From the NCBI GenBank assembly GCA_017435365.1, contig JAFSFD010000032.1:1-42842 (forward strand): DNA of 42,842 bases, read 5' to 3'. Below the pieces are notes generated by a model. The model saw only the letters and a program-made list of their open reading frames with translations. It did no database searches and was not told where the DNA came from. Within the stretch, counting starts at the first letter, position 1. Each line of letters opens with the position of its first letter. The stretch comes from Akkermansia sp. (GTDB taxonomy: Bacteria > Verrucomicrobiota > Verrucomicrobiia > Verrucomicrobiales > Akkermansiaceae). Shown in pieces: positions 30,446 through 37,360 of the stretch. The translations under genes and the position numbers were made by a program.

Positions 30446-31786
30446 ATGTCCCGGATTGATGACCTTTTTGCCTTTCTGAGCATCCCGAGTGTATCTGCCC
30501 AGGCAGAGCATGCGGCGGATGTGGAGCGCTGCGCCGATTACCTGGTGGAGAAACTGAGCAGCATCGGCTTCTCTGCCACCAAGTATCTCACGGATATTCA
30601 CCCGATTGTGGTAGCTCACAGCCCGAAAGTGGAGGGCGCCCCCACGGTGCTTATCTACGGCCATTATGATGTGATGCCCGTGGATCCCATCAGCGAGTGG
30701 AAGAGCAACCCCTTCAAGCCGGAAATCCGCGATGGCCGCGTGTATGCCCGCGGTGCTTCCGATGACAAGGGCGAGATTATGGCCATGATTCTGGCCGCGC
30801 AGGAGGTGATTGCCGAGGATGGCGCCCTGCCGCTGAATGTGACCTACCTGCTGGAGGGCGAGGAGGAGCGCGGCTCCACCAGCCTTTATGAGTTCATGAA
30901 GCGCCCGGACGCCAGGGAACTGCTGGCCTGCGATGTGATTGTGGTGAGCGATACCGGTATGGCTGCGGTGGATATTCCCTCTTTCTCCTACGGTCTGAAG
31001 GGACTCTGCTGTTTCGAGCTGGAGGTTTCCGCCCCCGCTATGGACCTGCACTCCGGTATCTTCGGCGGTGCCGTGGCCAACCCCATCACCACCCTGTGTG
31101 AGATGATTGCCTCCACCCACGATGCGGATAACCATGTGAGCATTGAGGGCTTCTATGATGGCGTGATGGAGATTCAGGACTGGGAGAAGGAAAGCTGGAA
31201 GCGCGTGCCCGGCATGAGCAATGCCGAGCTGGCCGAGCTCACCGGCGTGCCCGAGCTGCGCACGGAAAAAGGCTTCACCGGGGCCGAGTGTGTGTATGCC
31301 CGCCCCACCTTTGAGCTCAACGGCATCTCCGGCGGCTATGAGGGCGAAGGCTCCAAGACGGTCATCCCCACCCATGCCATTGCCAAGATGAGCTGCCGCC
31401 TGGTGCCCGGCCAGGTGCCCGAGGAGGTCATGAAGAAGGTGGAAGCCCACTTCGTGAAGGTCTGCCCGCCCAGCGTGCGCATGAAATTCACCCCGCAGCA
31501 CACTGGCGAGGCCTACCTCAGCGACCCGAATTCCGCTTTCGGCCTGGCTGCCCAGCAGGCTCAGGAAATGACCTTCGGCAACAAGCCCGTGCTCGTGCGC
31601 GAGGGCGGTTCCATACCGATTATTGCGGAGGTTTCCAAGGTGCTGGGCAAGGATGCCCTCTTCCTCGGCCTCGACCTGCCGGATGCCCGCATCCACTCGC
31701 CCAATGAGAACATGCGCGTGGAAATCTTCGAAAAGGGTATCGAGATGGGTAAGAACATGCTCCGCCTCATGGCTAAGGCAAAGTAA
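30446..31786 (+). CDS. M20-family dipeptidase
   Basis: This 446-residue cytoplasmic metallopeptidase has the M20 motifs in order: YGHYDVMP (first metal His and Asp), GASDDKGE (bridging Asp), LLEGEEERGS (general base and metal Glu), SDTGM, and a C-terminal metal His in DARIHSPNE. The arrangement and length match dipeptidases of the carnosinase-like group that hydrolyse short peptides. Together with the peptide importer it may serve amino-acid supply. The stop codon directly abuts the next ATG, so the downstream ABC ATPase is co-transcribed. Confidence 0.9.
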   Translation: MSRIDDLFAFLSIPSVSAQAEHAADVERCADYLVEKLSSIGFSATKYLTDIHPIVVAHSPKVEGAPTVLIYGHYDVMPVDPISEWKSNPFKPEIRDGRVYARGASDDKGEIMAMILAAQEVIAEDGALPLNVTYLLEGEEERGSTSLYEFMKRPDARELLACDVIVVSDTGMAAVDIPSFSYGLKGLCCFELEVSAPAMDLHSGIFGGAVANPITTLCEMIASTHDADNHVSIEGFYDGVMEIQDWEKESWKRVPGMSNAELAELTGVPELRTEKGFTGAECVYARPTFELNGISGGYEGEGSKTVIPTHAIAKMSCRLVPGQVPEEVMKKVEAHFVKVCPPSVRMKFTPQHTGEAYLSDPNSAFGLAAQQAQEMTFGNKPVLVREGGSIPIIAEVSKVLGKDALFLGLDLPDARIHSPNENMRVEIFEKGIEMGKNMLRLMAKAK

Positions 31787-32638
31787 ATGGATGCTGTTTC
31801 CATAACCGACGTACACAGGAGCTTCCCCGGCCACTGGGGCAGGGGGGGCGTGTATGCCGTCAAAGGAGTGAGCCTCAGCATCCCCGAGGGAGGGGTCTAT
31901 GGCCTTATCGGCCCGAACGGCAGCGGCAAGAGCACCGTCATGAAGATGCTCGTGGGGCTTCTGGCGCCGGATGCCGGTGAGTGCCGCGTGTTCGGCCAGC
32001 CCGCCACGGCGTCTGCCAACCGGCGTGAAATTGGCTTCCTGCCGGAAAATCCGTATTTTTACAAGTTCCTGACCGGGGCGGAGACCGTGCGGTTCTATGG
32101 GCGGCTCTGCGGGCTCCGCGGGGCGGCGCTGCGCGAGCGCACCCGCGAGCTGCTGCATCTGGTCGGGCTGGAGGAAGCCGCCGACCGTCGCCTGCGCGGC
32201 TATTCCAAGGGCATGTTGCAGCGCATCGGCCTGGCGCAGGCGCTGGTGCAGCATCCCCGCCTGCTGGTGCTGGATGAACCCACCGCCGGTGTGGATCCCA
32301 TAGGCTCCCGTACTATTCGCGATATTATCTTGAATATCAAGCAGCAGGGGGTTACAGTGTTCCTCTGCTCGCACCTCCTGGAGCAGGTGCAGGAAATCTG
32401 CGACCGCGTGGGGGTGCTTTATCAGGGCTGCCTCATCGCCGAGGGGACTATGGATGAACTCACCCGCGACGATTGCCACCGCGAAATCACCCTCAGCAAC
32501 CCGGACCCCGGGCTCCTGCAGCAGATTCGTGATCTGGCGGGTGATTCCTGGCAGGGCTGCCGCCCCGCCCGCAATTCGCTCGAAACCGTCTTCCTGCGCG
32601 GTATTCAGGCAAAACTCCGCGAGCAGGGCAAGGCTTGA
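31787..32638 (+). CDS. ABC transporter ATPase without adjacent permease
   Basis: This 283-residue ATPase has Walker A GPNGSGKST (residues 42-50), a YSKGMLQR signature and Walker B LLVLDEPTAGVDP. It looks like the ATPase of an ABC-2 type exporter (CcmA/NatA-like). No permease gene follows; the next gene is convergent, one base away. The C-terminal tail ends with an ETVFLRGIQAKLRE helix. Its membrane partner must be encoded elsewhere. The start is the ATG immediately after the peptidase stop. Confidence 0.88.
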   Translation: MDAVSITDVHRSFPGHWGRGGVYAVKGVSLSIPEGGVYGLIGPNGSGKSTVMKMLVGLLAPDAGECRVFGQPATASANRREIGFLPENPYFYKFLTGAETVRFYGRLCGLRGAALRERTRELLHLVGLEEAADRRLRGYSKGMLQRIGLAQALVQHPRLLVLDEPTAGVDPIGSRTIRDIILNIKQQGVTVFLCSHLLEQVQEICDRVGVLYQGCLIAEGTMDELTRDDCHREITLSNPDPGLLQQIRDLAGDSWQGCRPARNSLETVFLRGIQAKLREQGKA

Positions 32639-32639
32639 A

Positions 32640-33041
32640 TCAGAAATCCTGCGCTATCTTTTTAACGGCTTTGCCCAGCGTGGCAGAGCCGTAAAATTTT
32701 TCCTGCATCAGGCGGGCGCAGGCCAGGCGGAAATCATTCATGGCCTGGTCCATGCTGCTCAGGTGGTGTTCCATGACAGCCGGGGGCATGGGCGGCTGCT
32801 CTTCGGCAGCGGTTTGCAGGTGGCGGAACTCCTTATACCGAGCCAGCAGCTGCGGTGCGGCATCATCGGCCGCAGCCCTGCTGCATACGGAGCCGAGCAG
32901 GGCGCTCATGCTGTTGAGTGTCTGCACCATACCCCGGGCATGTGAATGCGGCGCAGCAGCCGCGCGCAGGCGTTCGCTGCGCGCTTCGGCCGGGGGCAGG
33001 CAGAGCAGTGCCCCCAGCAGGACGATGGGAAGATAACGCAT
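32640..33041 (-). CDS. Small secreted protein of unknown function (second of pair)
   Basis: This 133-residue protein has a signal peptide (about residues 1-20) and a helical mature part ending in a conserved-looking YGSATLGKA stretch. The upstream neighbour has a similar YGSQALLNA stretch and layout, so the two may be distant paralogues. It starts 8 bases after the neighbour's stop and ends one base from the convergent ATPase gene. No family recognised. Confidence 0.7.
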   Translation of the reverse strand: MRYLPIVLLGALLCLPPAEARSERLRAAAAPHSHARGMVQTLNSMSALLGSVCSRAAADDAAPQLLARYKEFRHLQTAAEEQPPMPPAVMEHHLSSMDQAMNDFRLACARLMQEKFYGSATLGKAVKKIAQDF

Positions 33042-33049
33042 GGCTGGAA

Positions 33050-33514
33050 TTACTCCTGGCCGGCAGGCATGGAGTTCATGACCGGCCCCAGGGCATTCAG
33101 CAGAGCCTGGGAGCCGTAGGCATTATTCATACCGATGCGGATGAACGATTCCAGGAAGGAACTCACGGTCTGCTGCACTTCGGCCACGTTGATGCTGCTG
33201 CGCACCTGTGCCTCCACTTCGGCACCGGGGCGGGGCATGGCTTCAGCCTTCTTCTGCAGCTCAATCATACGCAGGGTGATGCTGCCCACCTGCTCAGCCG
33301 CGGCATCAGCACTGGCCTGGTCTTTCACGCCCTCCAGAATGGTGGTCAGTTCTTTCACCACGGCCAGCACCTCATTGGCAGTCTGCACATACTCGGCAGC
33401 GGTAGGGGTGGCCGTTGCCGCTGCGGGAGCCGGGGTGTTAGTACCAAGGGAAATATCGGCCAGCGCCAGCGGCGTGGCCACCGTCATCAGGGCGGTAAGT
33501 AGAAGCGCTTTCAT
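33050..33514 (-). CDS. Small secreted protein of unknown function (first of pair)
   Basis: This 154-residue protein has a signal peptide (cleavage near ALA at about residue 19), then an Ala/Thr/Pro-rich stretch and a helical domain rich in Ala, Glu and Gln. The C-terminal part (SFLESFIRIGMNNAYGSQALLNAL) resembles the C-terminus of the downstream gene product. No family recognised. A consensus promoter lies upstream, so it heads a two-gene operon divergent from htpG. Confidence 0.72.
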   Translation of the reverse strand: MKALLLTALMTVATPLALADISLGTNTPAPAAATATPTAAEYVQTANEVLAVVKELTTILEGVKDQASADAAAEQVGSITLRMIELQKKAEAMPRPGAEVEAQVRSSINVAEVQQTVSSFLESFIRIGMNNAYGSQALLNALGPVMNSMPAGQE

Positions 33515-33539
33515 TCGTTTGCAGGTGGTTTACGCTCCC

Positions 33540-33568
33540 ATGTTACCCCCTGCGTTTTTCCTTGTCAA
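33540..33568 (-). promoter_or_regulatory. Promoter of the secreted-protein pair
   Basis: On the minus strand, -35 TTGACA (33568-33563), a 17-nt spacer and -10 TAACAT (33545-33540). The leader is about 19 nt. Confidence 0.75.
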
Positions 33569-33610
33569 TCCTCTTCTGTGCACACGGTCGGATGCTGCCA
33601 CAATACCCGC

Positions 33611-33638
33611 TTGACCTTGTGGTGTGCGTCAGTAGAAT
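33611..33638 (+). promoter_or_regulatory. htpG promoter
   Basis: -35 TTGACC (33611-33616), a 16-nt spacer and -10 TAGAAT (33633-33638). The leader is about 23 nt. No CIRCE-type heat-shock operator is visible. Confidence 0.75.
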
Positions 33639-33667
33639 AGGGGGCAAACTTAATAAGAATCGAAACT

Positions 33668-35509
33668 ATGGCAAATACGCATCAGTTCCAGACGGAGGTC
33701 CGGCAGCTGCTGGACATTGTGATTCATGCATTCTACAGCGACCGCGAGGTGTTCGTGCGAGAGCTGGTTTCCAACGCTTCCGACGCGCTGGAGAAGCTGC
33801 GCCTCAAGCAGCTGACCCAGACCGCCATCTACGAGCCGGAGCGCGAGCTGCGCATCGCCATCACCACGGATGAAGAGGCCGGTACCCTCACCATTGCCGA
33901 TAGCGGTATCGGCATGACCCGGGATGAAGTGGTGGAGTTTCTCGGCACCATTGCCCACTCCGGCACCAAGAAGTTCCTGGAAGCCATGAAGGAGAGCAAG
34001 GGAGGCACGCAGGACCTCATCGGCCAGTTCGGTGTGGGCTTCTACAGTGTGTTCATGGCTGCGGATAAGGTGGAGGTGACCACCCGCTCCTGGCAGCCGG
34101 AGGCTGCCCCCGTGCTGTGGACGAGCGATGGCCAGGAGGGCTACGAGCTCAGCGAGGCCGCTGCCGACACCCCGCGCGGCACCAGCATCAAAATCTTCCT
34201 GAAGGAGGACGCCAAGAACTTCTCCAAGGGCGACCACACCCGCTACATCCTTTCCAAGTACAGCAACTTCGTGGGCTTCCCCATCGACTTCAACGGCGAG
34301 CACCTCAACACCGTGCAGGCCATCTGGATGAAGAACAAGAAGGACGTGACCCCGGAGGAATACGAGGGCTTCTACAAGTTCATTGCCCACACGGAGAGCA
34401 AGCCGCTGAGCTATATGCACTTCAGCGCCGATGCCCCCATCGTGCTCAACTCTGTGCTCTTTGTGCCGGAGGAAAACCCGGAGGCCATGGGCTTCGGTCG
34501 CTGCGAGCCGATGGTATCGCTCTACTGCCACAAGGTGCTCATCGACAACAAGCCCGAGAAACTGCTGCCGGAGTGGCTGCGCTTCCTGGTCGGCGTGGTG
34601 GACAGCGAGGACCTGCCGCTGAATATCTCCCGCGAGATGCTGCAGGATAACTCCCTGCTGCGCAAGGTGGCCGGTATCATCACCAAGCGCTTCATCAAGC
34701 ACCTGGAGGGCGTGGCTAAGAATGAGACCGAGACCTACGAGAAATTCTGGCGCACCTTCTCCCGCTACATCAAGGAGGGTATCGTGACCAGCTGGGAGCA
34801 CAAGGATGCCCTGGGCAAGCTTGTGCGCTTCGAATCCACCTTCACGGAGCCCGGCAAGCTCACCAGCTTCGAGGACTACGTGTCCCGCATGAAGGAGAAC
34901 CAGAAGGATATCTACGTGCTCTACGGCGCCAGCCGCAGCCAGCTGGAGAACTCTCCCTATCTGGATGCCCTCAAGGCCCGCGGCTTCGAGGTGGGCTTCT
35001 TCACCGAGGGCGGCGACCAGTTCGTGGTGGATAGCCTCATGAAGTTCGGTGAGAAGGATATCAAGTCCATCGACCGCGCGGATCTGGAGCTGCCCCCGCT
35101 GGAAGCCCAGCCTGACCAGCCCGGCCTGGATGACGCCGAGGCCGAGGGGCTCACCACCTGGGTGAGCGATACCTTCAAGGACCGCTTCAGCAAGGTGAGC
35201 ACCAGCGACCGCGTGACCAGCGCCCCGGCCATTGCCCTGCAGGGCGAGGGCGATATCTCCCCGGAAATCAAGGCCTACCTCCGCGCCATGGGCCAGGAAG
35301 TACCCGAAACCCACCCGGAGATTGCCTTCAACCCGCACAACCCCATCGTCATGAAGCTCGCTGAGCTCCGCAGCAAGGATGAAGCCCTGGCCACCCTCCT
35401 GGCCGACCAGCTCATCAACACCGCCCTGCTGCGCGCCGGCATGCTTGATGACCCCGCCAAGCTGGCCGATAACTCCCAGGCCCTGCTGGAGAAGCTGCTG
35501 AATAAGTAA
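33668..35509 (+). CDS. htpG: Chaperone HtpG (Hsp90 family)
   Basis: This 613-residue chaperone has the Hsp90 N-terminal ATPase domain (YSDREVFVRELVSNASDA, DSGIGMTRDE, GTIAHSGTK and GQFGVGFYS). The middle domain follows with LPLNISREMLQ and the catalytic Arg region. The C-terminal dimerisation domain ends without a MEEVD motif, as expected in bacteria. The length is close to the 624 residues of E. coli HtpG. The gene is monocistronic, with its own promoter and a hairpin after the stop. Confidence 0.97.
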   Translation: MANTHQFQTEVRQLLDIVIHAFYSDREVFVRELVSNASDALEKLRLKQLTQTAIYEPERELRIAITTDEEAGTLTIADSGIGMTRDEVVEFLGTIAHSGTKKFLEAMKESKGGTQDLIGQFGVGFYSVFMAADKVEVTTRSWQPEAAPVLWTSDGQEGYELSEAAADTPRGTSIKIFLKEDAKNFSKGDHTRYILSKYSNFVGFPIDFNGEHLNTVQAIWMKNKKDVTPEEYEGFYKFIAHTESKPLSYMHFSADAPIVLNSVLFVPEENPEAMGFGRCEPMVSLYCHKVLIDNKPEKLLPEWLRFLVGVVDSEDLPLNISREMLQDNSLLRKVAGIITKRFIKHLEGVAKNETETYEKFWRTFSRYIKEGIVTSWEHKDALGKLVRFESTFTEPGKLTSFEDYVSRMKENQKDIYVLYGASRSQLENSPYLDALKARGFEVGFFTEGGDQFVVDSLMKFGEKDIKSIDRADLELPPLEAQPDQPGLDDAEAEGLTTWVSDTFKDRFSKVSTSDRVTSAPAIALQGEGDISPEIKAYLRAMGQEVPETHPEIAFNPHNPIVMKLAELRSKDEALATLLADQLINTALLRAGMLDDPAKLADNSQALLEKLLNK

Positions 35510-35535
35510 GCCGCAGCTTCGCCCGATTATTTCCG

Positions 35536-35563
35536 CAGCCCGCTCCCTCCCCGGAGCGGGCTG
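35536..35563 (+). terminator. htpG terminator hairpin
   Basis: A perfect 11-bp stem (35536-35546 with 35553-35563) follows htpG. The T-run is weak (TGTTCGT), so termination may be only partial. Confidence 0.6.
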
Positions 35564-35609
35564 TGTTCGTCGCTGGATAAATGAGAATTGGGAGCTTCTA
35601 ATAACCTAC

Positions 35610-35732
35610 TAAATTGATGTTTGTCGTTGTCGGGGCACGGGACTTCAGTCCCGAAATAACGGTGCTTCCAATCGGGACTGAAGACCCGTGCTCCGACAGA
35701 GTTCCTCCATAAATTCCAGTTTTTCGGGCAGA
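35610..35732 (+). repeat. 123-bp double-palindromic element, copy 2
   Basis: The arms are 35629-35654 and 35672-35697 (26 nt each); they pair except at one mismatch and a wobble. The left arm contains CGGGACTTCAGTCCCG. It matches copy 1 (2375-2497, opposite orientation) over the full 123 bases including flanks, with about 9-10 differences by hand. The element lies in the 351-base gap between htpG and the ROK kinase gene. Its end is 84 nt before that gene's -35 box, comparable to 68 nt at nagB. The intervals 35564-35609 and 35733-35816 hold nothing else that I can support. Confidence 0.85.
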
Positions 35733-35816
35733 TGGGGGGGCAATGTTCTGGCTGCCTTTATTGCCAGCAGAATCTGTGGGTTACGGTGGCAAAAAACGCA
35801 AGAACGGATTTTGAGC

Positions 35817-35846
35817 TTGTCAGGCGGGGGCGGGGTGGTGTATACT
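35817..35846 (+). promoter_or_regulatory. ROK kinase gene promoter
   Basis: -35 TTGTCA (35817-35822), an 18-nt G-rich spacer and -10 TATACT (35841-35846) end 14 nt before the ATG at 35861. Confidence 0.7.
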
Positions 35847-35860
35847 CGCGCCGTAACGCT

Positions 35861-37258
35861 ATGGATATTCAACCGAAATTCACTCCCGTGCTCGACCCGG
35901 CCTTCGTGGCCCCGGTGCTTTGGAATAAGGCTTTTGCTGATAAGGTGGCTGCCACTCCCGGTTCCCACACCGTGGATCTGGCGCTGACCCGCCTGGATGG
36001 TACCTGCTTCCGCTGGAGCGGCAAGATTCTGCCCCAGGAGGGCGAGAACATCGCTCTGAACAATCAGTACATTGAGCGCATCGTCAAGTTCCTGCTCTGG
36101 ATGAAGGGCGGCTGCACCATCATGGTGGCCGGCGATGACCAGATTGCCGATATGCTGGCTGCTACCTACTGCGCCGGTGGTGCCCGCGAGTTCGACTGGG
36201 ACTTCATCGGTAAGAAGATTTATGACCAGCCGATTCAGGTGGTGAAGGTGGCTTCCGCCGCTGACCTGCCCGCTGAGAACAGCACTTCCGTTTCCCTGGG
36301 CCGCAACCTGGACGGCTACCGCATCGGTTTCGACCTGGGTGGTTCCGACCGCAAGTGCGCCGCCGTGGTGAACGGCGAGGTGGTGTTCTCCGAGGAAGTG
36401 GTGTGGGATCCCTACCACCAGACCGACCCCATGTACCAGCTTGAGGGTGTGGATGATTCCCTGCTGCGCGCTGCCAAGCACCTGCCCCAGGTGGATGCCA
36501 TCGGTGGTTCCGCCGCCGGTGTGTACGTGAACAGCGAGCCCCGCGTGGGTTCCCTCTTCCGCGGTATTTCCCCGGAGGATTTCCAGAACGTCATCCGCGG
36601 CATGTTCGGCACGCTCAAGGACCGCTGGTCTGAGCGCATGGGCAAGGAAGTTCCCTTCGAAGTGGTGAACGACGGTGAGGTGACCGCCCTGGCCGGTGCC
36701 ATGGGCATGGAGGATGATGCCGTGCTCGGTATCGCCATGGGTACCTCCCTGGCTGCCGGTTATGTGGACCCCGAGGGTCACATCATGCCCTGGCTGAATG
36801 AGCTCGCCTTCGTGCCGGTGGACTACCAGGAGGATGGCGGCGTGGACGAATGGTCCAAGGACAAGGGTGTGGGTGCCATGTACTTCTCCCAGCAGGCTGT
36901 GGCCCGCCTGGCTCCCCGCGCCGGTTTCGAGTTCGGTGCCATGCCCTACCCGGAGCAGCTTAAGAAGGTGCAGGCCGCTATGGCCGAAGGCGATGAGCGC
37001 GCCCGCAAGATTTACGAGACCATCGGTGTGGAGTTCGGCTACACCATCGCCTACTTTGCCGATTTCTACGATGTGCGCAACCTGCTGTTCCTGGGCCGCG
37101 TGGCTACGGGCGACGGCGGCCAGCTCATCATCGACAAGGCCAACGAGGTGCTCAAGGGCGAGTTCCCGCAGCTCAATATCACGCTCTGCGTGCCGGACGA
37201 GAAGACCAAGCGCCACGGCCAGGCCGTAGCCGCTGCTTCTCTGCCCAAGCTGGGCTAA
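35861..37258 (+). CDS. ROK-family kinase-like protein with N-terminal extension
   Basis: This 465-residue protein contains an actin-like ROK domain in its C-terminal two thirds. The phosphate-binding motif is RIGFDLGGSD (about residue 152), with GGSAAGVYVN, the catalytic Asp in VVNDGEVTALAG, and GIAMGTSLAAG. ROK glucokinases phosphorylate glucose, N-acetylglucosamine or related sugars. The usual ROK zinc motif (CxCGxxGC) is absent and the first 150 residues are an extension I do not recognise; it lacks a repressor-type helix-turn-helix. The start at 35861 is fixed by the promoter; earlier in-frame starts precede the transcription start. Substrate unproven. A strong terminator follows. Confidence 0.85.
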   Translation: MDIQPKFTPVLDPAFVAPVLWNKAFADKVAATPGSHTVDLALTRLDGTCFRWSGKILPQEGENIALNNQYIERIVKFLLWMKGGCTIMVAGDDQIADMLAATYCAGGAREFDWDFIGKKIYDQPIQVVKVASAADLPAENSTSVSLGRNLDGYRIGFDLGGSDRKCAAVVNGEVVFSEEVVWDPYHQTDPMYQLEGVDDSLLRAAKHLPQVDAIGGSAAGVYVNSEPRVGSLFRGISPEDFQNVIRGMFGTLKDRWSERMGKEVPFEVVNDGEVTALAGAMGMEDDAVLGIAMGTSLAAGYVDPEGHIMPWLNELAFVPVDYQEDGGVDEWSKDKGVGAMYFSQQAVARLAPRAGFEFGAMPYPEQLKKVQAAMAEGDERARKIYETIGVEFGYTIAYFADFYDVRNLLFLGRVATGDGGQLIIDKANEVLKGEFPQLNITLCVPDEKTKRHGQAVAAASLPKLG

Positions 37259-37274
37259 GAAAAACTGCTTTTCA

Positions 37275-37315
37275 GGGGCAGGGGAGGGTATTGATACTTC
37301 CTCTGCCCCTTTTTT
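37275..37315 (+). terminator. Terminator of the ROK kinase gene
   Basis: A GC-rich stem with base GGGGCAG/CTGCCCC (37275-37281 with 37303-37309) extends with interruptions to a small loop and is followed by six T residues. Confidence 0.9.
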
Positions 37316-37360
37316 CTTATTCCGCTCTTTCCCTTTCTCGTCTCCCTACCTGGTTCTGTC

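Noticed and set aside
30323..32479. A 718-residue open frame on the minus strand
   Set aside because: It is antisense to the M20 peptidase and ABC ATPase genes, both of which have intact motifs.
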